DNA of 64,000 nucleotides from Primorskyibacter aestuariivivens (GCF_028023675.1 NZ_JAQIOZ010000004.1:1-64000), one strand, 5' to 3'. Counted from the first letter of the stretch, positions 8,847 to 17,460 are shown. Program-made: numbers and translations. The notes: a model not told the origin generated them from the sequence alone.

Positions 8847-9362
8847 TCATGCCTGGGCTACCCGGCAGGACCGCCTGCACCAGTCAAGGATTACGCCTTC
8901 CTCCGGTGCCAGCGCGGTCGCCGTGCCCTCGGCGAACAGTTCAAAGGCCGGTCGGTGCGCATCCGTCAGCCCCGTCAGGACCGGAATGCCTCGCCCCAGC
9001 GCCTCGGCAATGAGGCCGCGAAAGCCACGGCCTTCCGCTTCGCTCAGACCGAACTTGTTCAACACGATCAGATCCGCACCGCTCTCTGCAAACCGCGCGA
9101 CCGCAATGCCCACAGCGTCTTCGAGCGCCCCGGCATCCATACGGCAGGACGTAGACCCTGCACCCAAATCTTGGGTGATCCGAGCCACCGGGCCGTCCGG
9201 CAGAAGCCGCAGATCGCTGTTGCAATGCGCGTTTTCGCCGTCCGTCCCGTTGGCGCGCAAGGCTCCCAAAACCCTGACGCCCTCGGCGCTCAATTGCCCA
9301 ACGACCCGCTCCAGAAGACGGTCGGTCTCTCCGCGCTCTGTGCCCGAAACTGTCGCAAACAT
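8847..9362 (-). CDS. DUF2478 domain protein
   Basis: A 171-residue soluble protein resembling the DUF2478 family, which looks like a degenerate P-loop NTPase: FATVSGTERGETDRLL at the start, then LIVLNKFGLSEAEGRG and a GIPVLTGL segment. Its function is unknown; relatives occur beside molybdate, nitrate-reduction or NO-related genes. ATG 9362 is preferred because GAGAGGA lies 8 bases before it; a longer start at 9383 is possible. It sits 21 bases before nnrS, so the two probably form one transcript, led by the shared regulatory region 9363-9536. Confidence 0.8.
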   Translation of the reverse strand: MFATVSGTERGETDRLLERVVGQLSAEGVRVLGALRANGTDGENAHCNSDLRLLPDGPVARITQDLGAGSTSCRMDAGALEDAVGIAVARFAESGADLIVLNKFGLSEAEGRGFRGLIAEALGRGIPVLTGLTDAHRPAFELFAEGTATALAPEEGVILDWCRRSCRVAQA

Positions 9363-9470
9363 TCGTCTGGTCCTCTCACTCATTCTCGACCCCCGGGAAC
9401 CGCCCATCACACTTCGATACGTTGATGATAGACAGGTCCGTCTTTTGCGCTCGCCTGGTCGCGCATGATT

Positions 9471-9520
9471 TGGTATTTGATTTGCCGATTACGCCACAGT
9501 AATACGCATTGCAAATACCA
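9471..9520. promoter_or_regulatory. Interrupted inverted repeat, candidate operator of the Rrf2/NsrR regulator
   Basis: TGGTATTTG at 9471-9479 is exactly mirrored by CAAATACCA at 9512-9520. The mirrored match extends to 12 of 15 positions per arm. It lies in the 174-base gap between the divergent DUF2478-nnrS operon and the regulator gene, ending 16 bases before the regulator's ATG, where autoregulation and divergent control would be expected. The role is inferred. Confidence 0.55.
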
Positions 9521-9536
9521 ATTGAGGAGCGCGACC

Positions 9537-9953
9537 ATGCGTCTCACATCCTTCACCGATTACGGGCTGCGCGTGCTCATGCGCATGGCGGGCAACCCGG
9601 CCCGCGCCTTCACGACTGCCGAGCTCGCCGATGAATTGCAGGTGTCACGCAACCATCTGGCCAAAGTGATTTCGGCCCTTGCGGCGGCCCGGCTTCTGGA
9701 CACACGGCGCGGCGGAGGCGGCGGCGCCACGCTTGCCAAAGCACCCGTGGATATCCTGCTTGGCGATGTGGTGGCGGCACTGGAATCGGATCAGGCGCTT
9801 GTAGAATGCTTCGCAGCCAGTGGTGGGGCCTGCACCCTGACCCCGCATTGCCGTTTGAAATCCCGCCTGGCCCATGCCGAAACCGCTTTCATAACCGATC
9901 TCAACCGGAGCACGCTGGCCGATTGCATCTACGCCCCGGAAAGCATGGGGTGA
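9537..9953 (+). CDS. nsrR: Rrf2 family transcriptional regulator, NsrR-like
   Basis: A 138-residue winged-helix regulator starting MRLTSFTDYGLRVLMRMA. It carries Asp8 and three cysteines, C91, C99 and C105, which match the [4Fe-4S] ligand pattern of NsrR, a nitric oxide sensor; the HCRL around C105 is typical. The DNA-recognition helix region is ELQVSRNHLAKVISAL. GAGGAG precedes the ATG at 9537, which excludes the longer frame upstream. The divergent nnrS operon strengthens the NsrR call over IscR-type relatives. Confidence 0.87.
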   Translation: MRLTSFTDYGLRVLMRMAGNPARAFTTAELADELQVSRNHLAKVISALAAARLLDTRRGGGGGATLAKAPVDILLGDVVAALESDQALVECFAASGGACTLTPHCRLKSRLAHAETAFITDLNRSTLADCIYAPESMG

Positions 9954-10009
9954 CCCTTTTGCCCGCCTGAGTGGACAAGCCCCCCGGCGCCCCCTATTCT
10001 GAACTGCCC

Positions 10010-10040
10010 ACCGGGCCTGACCAACGCGTTCAGGCCCGGT
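10010..10040 (+). terminator. Perfect 11-bp hairpin after the NsrR-like gene
   Basis: ACCGGGCCTGA (10010-10020) and TCAGGCCCGGT (10030-10040) pair fully around a 9-base loop. It lies between the regulator and the pqi operon and probably ends transcription, but only a mixed CTTTC sequence follows, so it is not a textbook intrinsic terminator. Confidence 0.5.
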
Positions 10041-10078
10041 GATGGCGAGCCTTTCAGACCACGCGGGGGCGGGATCGC

Positions 10079-10723
10079 ATGAAGACCAACATGACATGGC
10101 AGGAACGTTTCGGTGACCGCGCGCTGATCGCCTGTCCGACCTGCGACACGGTGCATGTCGAGCCGGACGTGCCGGACAACCACCAGGCGCTGTGCTGCCG
10201 CTGTGGGCATGTACTTGCGGCGCCCCGGGAAAATGCTCAGGTGCGGGTGCTGGCGCTTGCGGTGACCTCGTCGATCCTGATGATCGCCGCGGTGTTCTTT
10301 CCCTTTATCAGCCTAGATGCCGGTGGCCTGCATAACAAGACATCTATCATGGACGCGGTGCTGGCATTTTCTACCGGTCTCATGGCACCGCTTTCGCTGG
10401 CGGTGGCGCTTATGATTGTGCTGATCCCCGCAGCGCGGCTGCTGGCGATCATCTACACGCTCTGGCCCATGGTCCGCGGCGACAGGCCCTTTCCGCTGGC
10501 CCGCAAGGCGTTTGGGCTTGCCGAACGTTTGCGGCCCTGGTCCATGGCCGAGATCTTCGTCGTCGGCGTCGCCGTTGCGCTGGTCAAGGTCGCGGGCCTC
10601 GCCACGCTGAATCTCGGCCCGGCCTTCTGGGCCTTTGTCGGGCTTGTTGTCGTCACCGTTTTTCAGGACACCTCGATGTGCAGGTATACGATATGGAAAT
10701 GGCTGGAAAAAACGACGAACTGA
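10079..10723 (+). CDS. pqiA: Paraquat-inducible protein A family protein, N-terminal half type
   Basis: A 214-residue inner-membrane protein with a cytoplasmic rubredoxin-like head (CPTCDTVH at about 19-22 and CCRCGH at about 41-44, two C-x2-C knuckles) and four membrane segments. PqiA-type proteins (LetA-like) form the membrane part of a lipid-transport system that works with the MCE protein PqiB. In E. coli one PqiA contains two such halves; here each half is a separate gene. An alternative start is the ATG at 10091. The end overlaps the next pqiA-type gene. Confidence 0.88.
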   Translation: MKTNMTWQERFGDRALIACPTCDTVHVEPDVPDNHQALCCRCGHVLAAPRENAQVRVLALAVTSSILMIAAVFFPFISLDAGGLHNKTSIMDAVLAFSTGLMAPLSLAVALMIVLIPAARLLAIIYTLWPMVRGDRPFPLARKAFGLAERLRPWSMAEIFVVGVAVALVKVAGLATLNLGPAFWAFVGLVVVTVFQDTSMCRYTIWKWLEKTTN

Positions 10724-11325
10724 TCACCGCGCGCGCGGCGGGACTGTTGGCCTGTACGCGCTGCGGGCGCGTGCACCGTCGCGAGGCCACCGCATGTCAG
10801 CGCTGCGGCACCACGCTTGCGCCGGAAAGCCGCCGCCCGCTACAGGCGGTCTGGGCTTGGCTGCTGGCGGGCATCATCGTCTATATCCCGGCCAATATCT
10901 ATCCGATGCTGCGCACCTCCACCCTGCTGGAAAACCACGAAAGCACCATCGTCGGCGGCGCGATCGACCTATTGCACTATGGCAATTACGGGGTCGCGGC
11001 CATCGTCTTCATCGCCAGCATCTTGATTCCTGTCGGCAAGTTCATCGCCATCGGCTATCTCGCGCTCAGCATCGGGCGCGCTGGGATCCTGTCGGCGCAT
11101 AGCCGCCACAGGCTGTATGAAGTGGTTGAATTCATCGGGCGCTGGTCGATGATCGACGTGTTCGTCGTTGCAATCCTCTCAGCACTTGTTCAGTTGGGAA
11201 CCGTCGCTACGATCAACCCGGGAGTCGCCGCCGTCAGCTTTACGCTCTCGGTTGCATTCACGATGTTGGCGGCGCAGAGCTTTGATCCCCGTTTGATCTG
11301 GGACGCAGACAAGGAGCCCCTATGA
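10693..11325 (+). CDS. Paraquat-inducible protein A family protein, second half type
   Basis: A 210-residue paralogue of the preceding protein: CTRCGRVH and CQRCGTTL knuckles, then four membrane segments including NIYPMLRTSTL and FIGRWSMIDVFVVAIL, which are diagnostic of PqiA C-terminal halves. The start at 10693 is chosen from the AGGT site 8 bases upstream; 10678 and 10699 are alternatives, and all overlap the first gene. It overlaps pqiB by four bases, so PqiA halves and PqiB are coupled in translation. Confidence 0.87.
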   Translation: MEMAGKNDELITARAAGLLACTRCGRVHRREATACQRCGTTLAPESRRPLQAVWAWLLAGIIVYIPANIYPMLRTSTLLENHESTIVGGAIDLLHYGNYGVAAIVFIASILIPVGKFIAIGYLALSIGRAGILSAHSRHRLYEVVEFIGRWSMIDVFVVAILSALVQLGTVATINPGVAAVSFTLSVAFTMLAAQSFDPRLIWDADKEPL

Positions 11326-13121
11326 CCGATCCAACCCCCGCCGATCCGGTTGTCAGACCGGCCCACGGCGTGTCGTCGCCACGGTTTTCGGTGATCTGGA
11401 TGGTGCCGATCCTGGCGCTTGCGATCTCGCTCGGGATCGCTTGGAAAAGCTATGCCGAACGCGGCGTGCGGATCGTGATCGGCTTTGACAACGCAACCGG
11501 CATCGTCGCCGAAAAGACCGAATTGAAATACCGCGACGTGACCGTCGGCCTGGTCGAGGAAGTGGGGTTTTCCGATGACCTGTCCGAAGTGCTTGTTGCC
11601 GTGCGGCTCGACCGGGAACTCGCCCCCTATCTCGATGCCGATGCACAGTTCTGGGTGGTCCGGCCCGAGGTCTCGGCGCAGGGGATCAGCGGATTGAACA
11701 CCGTGCTGTCCGGCGTCTACATCGAAGGCCGGTGGGATTCACAGGCCAATGAGGTGCAGACCCGGTTCACCGGGTTGAGCCGAGCGCCACTGTCCGATGC
11801 TGCAGGCGGCGGAATAGCGATCCGGCTAAGCGCGCGCGATGGCAATTCCATCATCGCCGGGGCACCAATTCTCTACAAGGGTATTCCCGTCGGCAAGGTC
11901 GAGGCACCGGAATTGTCCGAAACGGGCGACTCCGTGATCATTCGCGGCTTTATCGATGCGCCCTATGACCAGATCGTGACCGAGAATACCCGCTTCTGGG
12001 ACATTTCCGGTGTGTCTCTGTCTCTGGGTGCCGGGGGGGTGTCGCTGGACTTTTCCTCGATCGCCTCGCTGGTGCAGGGCGGGATCGGTTTCGACACGCT
12101 GATCACGGGCGGCGCGCGCCCTGCGGAAGGGCATCTTTTCCCGCTCTATACCGATCAGGAGACCGCGCGGGCAAGCCTGCTCGACGATCCCACGACCGAA
12201 CGGCTCAGGGTGCTTGCGGTCTTTGACGGCTCGGTCGGCGGTCTCAAGGAAGACGCGACCGTGCGGTTCCGTGGCGTGCAAGTGGGCGAGGTGGAGAGCG
12301 TGGCGATGATCGCATCGGACATGGGCGGGCGCAGCGCGGTCCGGCTGCATGCAACGCTCGCCATTACCCCGGCGCGCATGGGGCTGGGCGAGGAGGCCGG
12401 AACCGAGGACGCGCTGGACTTTCTCGCCAGCTACGTGGAGCAAGGGTTGCGCGTGCGTTTGGCCACGGCAAGCCTGTTGTCGAACGAACTGGTGGTCGAT
12501 CTTGTCGAGGTCCCGGACGCAGACCCCGCCAGGATCATCACCCGTCAGGACGCTTTGCCCGAATTGCCGACTGTCGAAGCCGATATCGCGGATCTCAATG
12601 CCTCTGCCGAGGGTGTGTTCAAACGCATCAACAACCTGCCGATCGAAGAACTGCTGGCTTCGCTTCAGGGGCTGATCGATTCCGCCAATCTGCTGATCGT
12701 GGACGAAGACACCCAAGCCATCGCACCCGGCATCAATGCGACGCTGGAGGAATTGCGCGCCCTTTCGCCCGATTTGACCCGGACCATGGCCGAAACCGAA
12801 GCGACGTTGAAAGAGGTGCGCCTGATTGCTGCCGAATTGCGCGAAAATGGAGCGACGGAGAACGTGAACAATGTTTTCAACTCCGCCTCATCAGCGGCAG
12901 ATGCGATCGAGGCCGCAGCCGGCGAATTGCCGAAACTGACCGCACGGCTGAACGCGCTCGCTACCCGCACCGAAACGGTGCTGAAAACCTATGACGACAA
13001 CTCGCGCCTGATCTCCGGCGCTCTGTCGACTTTGCGCGATATCAGCGAGGCGGCGGATGCGCTGCGCTCGCTGGCGCGCACGATACAACGTGACCCAAGT
13101 TCTCTAGTGACAGGACGGTAA
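11322..13121 (+). CDS. pqiB: PqiB-type MCE family intermembrane transport protein
   Basis: A 599-residue protein with one N-terminal membrane anchor (about residues 25-42) and three MCE (MlaD-like) domains, marked by the repeated core motifs YRDVTVGLVEEV, YKGIPVGKVEAPE and FRGVQVGEVESV, then a long helical C-terminal region. In E. coli PqiB makes stacked hexameric rings plus a needle that spans the periplasm and is thought to carry phospholipids between the two membranes. Its length and domain count fit PqiB better than YebT, which has seven MCE domains. Confidence 0.93.
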   Translation: MTDPTPADPVVRPAHGVSSPRFSVIWMVPILALAISLGIAWKSYAERGVRIVIGFDNATGIVAEKTELKYRDVTVGLVEEVGFSDDLSEVLVAVRLDRELAPYLDADAQFWVVRPEVSAQGISGLNTVLSGVYIEGRWDSQANEVQTRFTGLSRAPLSDAAGGGIAIRLSARDGNSIIAGAPILYKGIPVGKVEAPELSETGDSVIIRGFIDAPYDQIVTENTRFWDISGVSLSLGAGGVSLDFSSIASLVQGGIGFDTLITGGARPAEGHLFPLYTDQETARASLLDDPTTERLRVLAVFDGSVGGLKEDATVRFRGVQVGEVESVAMIASDMGGRSAVRLHATLAITPARMGLGEEAGTEDALDFLASYVEQGLRVRLATASLLSNELVVDLVEVPDADPARIITRQDALPELPTVEADIADLNASAEGVFKRINNLPIEELLASLQGLIDSANLLIVDEDTQAIAPGINATLEELRALSPDLTRTMAETEATLKEVRLIAAELRENGATENVNNVFNSASSAADAIEAAAGELPKLTARLNALATRTETVLKTYDDNSRLISGALSTLRDISEAADALRSLARTIQRDPSSLVTGR

Positions 13122-13122
13122 A

Positions 13123-13740
13123 ATGACCTTCAGATCCCTGCCTGCGGCCCTTCTTCTCGCTGCGCTTGCGGCCTGCGGCGACAGCACACCGCAATATCTC
13201 GTCGAAACCCGCCCCACCGACGTGCAGGTACGGGCCCGGGTCAGCACGCTGCTTGTACGGACGGTTTCACTGCCGACCTATGCCGCGGATCAAAAGATCG
13301 CCGTTCAGACAGAGTCAGGCTCCGTTCAGGCGACGGATTTCGGTCTCTGGGCCGACGAACCCGAGCGGGCCACGACACTCAGCATCACGCGTAACCTCAA
13401 TACGATGACAAGTGCCAAGGTCGCGCCCGAGCCGTGGCCGCTGCCGGAACCTGCGCAGGGCGTGCTCGACATCCGCATCGAGACCTTCATTGCAACCAAG
13501 GACAACACGTTCCGCGCGGCAGGACAGTATTTCATGGGATCGGTCACACCCGACCCGATTGAAGATCCGGACGACCCGGACAAGCCGCCCAGGGTTCTGT
13601 CGGCACCGCTGCCTGACAAGGCAAAGCTGTTCGATATCGTGATCCCTTTCTCGGCTCGGACGCCTGCGGCCATCGCGGCGGCGCAAACCGCCGCACTTTC
13701 GCAGCTCTCGGAACAGATTGCGCGTGATCTGGCGCGATAA
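13123..13740 (+). CDS. pqiC: PqiC-type outer-membrane lipoprotein
   Basis: A 205-residue lipoprotein with signal peptide LPAALLLAALAAC; the lipobox LAAC gives lipidation at Cys19. The remainder fits the PqiC/YmbA (ABC-type transport auxiliary lipoprotein) family: YLVETRPTDVQVRA, LLVRTVSLPTYAADQKIAVQ, FGLWADEPERATTLSITRNL. PqiC anchors the PqiB needle at the outer membrane. It starts one base after the pqiB stop, completing pqiA-pqiA-pqiB-pqiC, with no mla-type ATPase, as expected for Pqi systems. Confidence 0.9.
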   Translation: MTFRSLPAALLLAALAACGDSTPQYLVETRPTDVQVRARVSTLLVRTVSLPTYAADQKIAVQTESGSVQATDFGLWADEPERATTLSITRNLNTMTSAKVAPEPWPLPEPAQGVLDIRIETFIATKDNTFRAAGQYFMGSVTPDPIEDPDDPDKPPRVLSAPLPDKAKLFDIVIPFSARTPAAIAAAQTAALSQLSEQIARDLAR

Positions 13741-14046
13741 TTCGTTTCGGCGCACGGCGCGTGCAGCGGACCAGGAGCAAAGCCAACATCTCCACCCCTG
13801 GAATCATCTGCTTGCCCTTATCCGGCTCGTGGTCGCTCTGTGCGACCAATGCAAGCGACCTGTCGCTGGCTGGCAAGAGGCGCCAAAGGTCTTAGGGTTG
13901 AACAAGGTTCCTGCCTGGTGCCCCGCGCCAGCAGGGTGGCCGTGACACGTCTGGCCTGGAATTTCACCTGCAACTGCAAACGCCCCTAGTTCACGGCAGA
14001 TCTTTGGCCTAGGCTCGGGGTGTATTGACCCGATGACCGGATTATT
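13741..14046. other. Intergenic region pqiC-gtrB, no gene seen
   Basis: About 306 bases holding the promoter of the following glycan operon. No terminator with a T tract, RNA gene or coding frame with a ribosome binding site was recognised. Confidence 0.5.
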
Positions 14047-14991
14047 ATGCTGATTTCCTTCGTGGTGCCCTGTTTTAACGAGGAAAAGCCCCTGGGCGAA
14101 TTGTTGCGTCGGCTTGAGGCGACTGCTGATCTGCTGGATCAGCCCTGCGAATTCGTTCTCGTCGATGACGGCTCCACCGACCGCACATGGGAGATCATCA
14201 CCCGCGAAAGCGCGCGGCTGGCGCAATTGCGCGGCGTGCGCCTATCGACCAATTGGGGACATCAGGCCGCGGTCAGCGCCGGGCTGGATGCGGCGTGCGG
14301 AGATCGGGTGCTGATCCTCGACGCCGATCTGCAGGACCCGCCGGAACTGGCCGTCGAGATGATGGCGCTCATGGATCAGGGTTACGATATGGTCTATGGT
14401 CGCCGCCGCGACCGCAAATCGGAAAGCTTGTTCAAGAAAGCCACTGCGCGGGCTTATTACCGGCTGATGAGCTATTTCTCGGATGGCAAAATCCCCGAGG
14501 ATGTCGGCGATTTTCGCATGGTCAATCGCCAGGTGCTCGATTCCGTGCGCGCCCTGCCCGAACGCACTCGCTATCTGCGAGGGCTGTTCGCCTATGTGGG
14601 CTTTCGCCAGATCGGTATCGAATATGACCGCGACGCGCGCAATTCCGGCGAAACAAAATACCCGTTAGCCAAGATGCTGCGGCTTGGTTTTGACGGCATC
14701 ACCTCCTTTTCGGACAAACCGCTGCGGCTGGCGATTTCCTTTTCGCTCCTGTCGATCCTGCTCTGTCTGGCGATCTGTCTTTACGTGCTAATCTCGTGGC
14801 TGTTGTTCAACACCGCTCCCGGCTGGGCCTCGATCCTGATCACGGTCAGCGCTTTCGCCTCCGTGCAGCTGTTCTGTGTGGGGATTATCGGCGAATACCT
14901 GGCCCGCATCTATACTGAGGTGAAAAACCGCCCGCTCTATCTCGTGGCCGAAGACACCTCAGAAAGCGATGGTCGGACCGATGCGGGATAA
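14047..14991 (+). CDS. GtrB-type glycosyltransferase family 2 (polyprenyl-phosphate sugar transferase)
   Basis: A 314-residue GT2 enzyme. It starts LISFVVPCFNEE, has the nucleotide-sugar motif VDDGSTDRTW, the LDADLQDPPEL metal-binding motif, and two C-terminal membrane segments (about 235-260 and 270-295). This is the plan of GtrB/DPM1-like enzymes, which move a hexose from a nucleotide sugar to undecaprenyl phosphate on the cytoplasmic face. Downstream GtrA, a methyltransferase and a GT-C-like protein form an overlapping operon, so the lipid-linked sugar is probably flipped and added to a surface glycan or protein. Confidence 0.92.
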   Translation: MLISFVVPCFNEEKPLGELLRRLEATADLLDQPCEFVLVDDGSTDRTWEIITRESARLAQLRGVRLSTNWGHQAAVSAGLDAACGDRVLILDADLQDPPELAVEMMALMDQGYDMVYGRRRDRKSESLFKKATARAYYRLMSYFSDGKIPEDVGDFRMVNRQVLDSVRALPERTRYLRGLFAYVGFRQIGIEYDRDARNSGETKYPLAKMLRLGFDGITSFSDKPLRLAISFSLLSILLCLAICLYVLISWLLFNTAPGWASILITVSAFASVQLFCVGIIGEYLARIYTEVKNRPLYLVAEDTSESDGRTDAG

Positions 14992-15370
14992 TCAACTGGG
15001 CCGTTACATCGTGACCGGGATCTGCGTGACGCTGTTCTACGTGCTCGTCTATCCGGTATTGCGCCGGGCCGGGCTTGGGGCGGTGCCAGCCAATCTCACG
15101 GCGTATTGTTCCGCGGTGGCGCTGCAATATGTCATGCATGCGCGGTATACATTTGCCGTCTCCACCCGCAATCGGTCTCAGGCCCGGCGCTTCGGGATCA
15201 CCATCGCGCTGGGTCTTGCGCTCTCGACGCTGATCACCGCAGGGATTGCGCCGCGCATCGGGATGTCGCCGTTCTGGGCCGCGACCTGCGCGGCAGTACT
15301 GATCCCGGTGCTGAACTGGATCCTGTTCCGTTTCTGGGTGTTCCGGACGGAGGCGCCTCATGGGTCATGA
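14981..15370 (+). CDS. GtrA family protein (putative polyprenyl-phosphate sugar flippase)
   Basis: A 129-residue protein with four membrane segments in the GtrA pattern: YIVTGICVTLFYVLVYP, ALQYVMHARYTF, the third near residues 75-95, and a final LNWILFRFWVF. GtrA proteins are believed to move polyprenyl-linked monosaccharides across the inner membrane. ATG 14981 is preferred because it puts the first segment close to the N-terminus; ATG 14969 would add four residues. The gene overlaps gtrB by 11 bases and the methyltransferase by 11. Confidence 0.88.
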   Translation: MRDNQLGRYIVTGICVTLFYVLVYPVLRRAGLGAVPANLTAYCSAVALQYVMHARYTFAVSTRNRSQARRFGITIALGLALSTLITAGIAPRIGMSPFWAATCAAVLIPVLNWILFRFWVFRTEAPHGS

Positions 15371-16115
15371 ATATTCCACACGCTTCTTCGACTATATCGA
15401 AACCGGTGCCCGCGCTTCGGCGCAACGGTTCATCCGAGAATTGCAGTCGCAGCTGCCCATTTCCAGCGTGCTGGATGTGGGCTGCGGTCGCGGCGCGTGG
15501 CTGGATGAATGGCAGGTCGCCGGGGTCGCCGGGATCGCCGGGGTCGATGGCGCCTATGTCGACACCGACACGCTGCGCATTCCCGCCGAGGCCTTCCACG
15601 CCGCCGATCTTACCGGCCCGGTCGATCTGGGCCGACGCTTCGATCTGGTGCAATGTCTTGAGGTGGGTGAACATCTCCCGCCTGGCGCCGCGCCCCGGCT
15701 GGTCGATAACCTGACCGCCCATGGCGATTGCGTGCTGTTTTCCGCCGCCCAACCCGGTCAGGGCGGCGAGTTCCATGTCAATGAACAGCCGCTCGAGCAC
15801 TGGCGCGCCTTGTTCAAGACCAAGGGATATGCCGCCCATGACTTCCTGCGCCCACGTGTGGCAAACGACCGATCGGTAGAGCCCTGGTATCGCTACAACG
15901 CGGTGCTTTATCTCAATGAGGCAGGCATCGCGCGCGCCTCGGAGGACATAAGAGCAAGCCGCGTCGCCGATATGACCCCCTTGCCCGCCTGCGGAGATCT
16001 GAGATGGCGGTTGCGGCGCAGGCTGGTCCGGCTTTTGCCGGTCCCGGCGGTCACATGGCTGGCACAGACCAATGCAAAACTGAAAACAAGGCAGGCCCAT
16101 GACGCAAAGGATTGA
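15360..16115 (+). CDS. Class I SAM-dependent methyltransferase
   Basis: A 251-residue methyltransferase with motif I VLDVGCGRGAWL (about residues 38-49), then an Asp-type motif II (IAGVDGAYVDTD), and FDLVQCLEVGEHLPPG as motif IV. The substrate is unknown, but its place inside a gtrB-gtrA operon suggests a sugar or lipid-linked sugar. A 9-base DNA repeat at 15516-15551 yields a V-A-G-V-A-G-I-A-G-V run just after motif I. It overlaps both neighbours (11 and 17 bases). Confidence 0.87.
   Translation: MGHEYSTRFFDYIETGARASAQRFIRELQSQLPISSVLDVGCGRGAWLDEWQVAGVAGIAGVDGAYVDTDTLRIPAEAFHAADLTGPVDLGRRFDLVQCLEVGEHLPPGAAPRLVDNLTAHGDCVLFSAAQPGQGGEFHVNEQPLEHWRALFKTKGYAAHDFLRPRVANDRSVEPWYRYNAVLYLNEAGIARASEDIRASRVADMTPLPACGDLRWRLRRRLVRLLPVPAVTWLAQTNAKLKTRQAHDAKD
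15516..15551 (+). repeat. Short 9-bp tandem repeat inside the methyltransferase gene
   Basis: GTCGCCGGG, GTCGCCGGG, ATCGCCGGG and GTCGATGGC follow one another in frame. The unit is a multiple of three, so slippage would add or remove VAG triplets without breaking the frame. Confidence 0.7.
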
Positions 16116-17454
16116 CCCGCTGCCGCCATACCGCCCCTGGCTTCCGGTCGCGCTGATTGCCTTGGCCGTGCTCGTGGCGCTGGCCGTTCCACAATTCCTT
16201 GACCCCTTCGTGCGCCATGATGATTATTCTGCCCTGTTCGGAACGCCCGAAGGCTATGTCGTCAAGGCGCTTGGCGAAATGCGCTGGCTTGGGATGCTGT
16301 GGCATATGCGTGGTTGGATCTGGCCCGCGCCGGTGAATTTCGCTCTGTTCATGGCGCTTTCGGTGATCTGGAGCGCCGCGTTTGCCGTGCAATTCAGCGC
16401 GCCGACGCGCGCAATCTGGGTCGCCTCTGCCGTCGCGCTGCTTGCCGCAGCCAATGTCCTGACCGTGCCGCAATCCTTGTGGTTCAATACACTTATCCCC
16501 GGAATGGCGGTGCTGGCAGCCTATGCGCTGGCCTGCCTTCGGATGGGGGTCAAGGCGCGTTTGATGCTGCTCTTTCCCACGGTGTTTCTGAGCTTTCTGA
16601 GCTACACCACCTATCCCATGCTGGCGGTGTTGACCTGTCTGGCAGATCCCGAGATGCACACCCGCCGCCGCATCAAACACGCGCTGATCCTGCTTTGCCT
16701 CGGCGTTGCCGCCGCCATTCTGCTGAGCCTGAGCCTGAACTATCTGGCGCGGGGCGAATTGATCCCGAAAGTGGAGAACTGGCGCCACGCAAACACGAAC
16801 GAAACACCGGAAAGATTGGCGGAATTCATCGAGATCATTGCCCGGCAAGTGATGGATTTCCGCTGGTCCGCGCTGATGCTGGTGATCAGCTACCCGATTG
16901 CCTGCATCATTTTGTGGCGCAACAGGCCAGAACCCGTCCTGTTTACTCTCCTGATACTGATCTTCGGCGGATTGCCGTTGATCGCCCTGAGCGCTGTGGG
17001 TGGGATCAGGATGACCGCCTATGCCTTCATCTTTGTGCCCGCAACACTGGTCTATGCCATCGCACTGGCGTTCCGGTCATCCCTTCTGGGGCGCGTGGTC
17101 CTGGTCGCGCTTTGCATCACCAGCTTGGTTGAAACATCGCTTTATTATCGGAAATTTACCGATTGGCAGGCAGACACCCGGGCCATCAGCGCCCTTGTCC
17201 CGTCCGGGGCGCAGACGATCTACATCTATGGCCCCCCCCTTGACATGCGCGCTTCGAACACTGCTGGACTGATTTATCCCGAAGATATCATTTTGCGGCT
17301 CAAATACCTGACCGGCCGAGAGGTCATCTTGTGCATGCGCGACGCCGACGCCTGCCCCGCCGGTGCCGGCTTGAGCTGGGGTGCATCCAACCTCCCCGAA
17401 GTCGAGGCCACCTTGTCCGGCAGAGACATCGCGTTTCGTATATCGGCGAAGTAA
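16099..17454 (+). CDS. GT-C-like polytopic membrane protein (putative glycosyltransferase)
   Basis: A 451-residue protein with about ten membrane segments and a C-terminal soluble part. In the first periplasmic loop it reads DPFVRHDDYSALF (D41, D42), the kind of acidic pair that GtrC/GtrII-type transferases use for polyprenyl-phosphate sugars. The short soluble C-terminal end contains LRLKYLTGREVILCMRDADAC. It follows GtrB, GtrA and a methyltransferase and is the natural enzyme to use their lipid-linked sugar on the periplasmic side. The acceptor is unknown, and the family is recognised from context and topology rather than a strong motif. Confidence 0.7.
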   Translation: MTQRIDPLPPYRPWLPVALIALAVLVALAVPQFLDPFVRHDDYSALFGTPEGYVVKALGEMRWLGMLWHMRGWIWPAPVNFALFMALSVIWSAAFAVQFSAPTRAIWVASAVALLAAANVLTVPQSLWFNTLIPGMAVLAAYALACLRMGVKARLMLLFPTVFLSFLSYTTYPMLAVLTCLADPEMHTRRRIKHALILLCLGVAAAILLSLSLNYLARGELIPKVENWRHANTNETPERLAEFIEIIARQVMDFRWSALMLVISYPIACIILWRNRPEPVLFTLLILIFGGLPLIALSAVGGIRMTAYAFIFVPATLVYAIALAFRSSLLGRVVLVALCITSLVETSLYYRKFTDWQADTRAISALVPSGAQTIYIYGPPLDMRASNTAGLIYPEDIILRLKYLTGREVILCMRDADACPAGAGLSWGASNLPEVEATLSGRDIAFRISAK

Positions 17455-17460
17455 TCGCAC

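Noticed and set aside
13804-14226. Minus-strand frame across the pqiC-gtrB gap
   Set aside because: Mostly antisense to gtrB with no start signal or domain.
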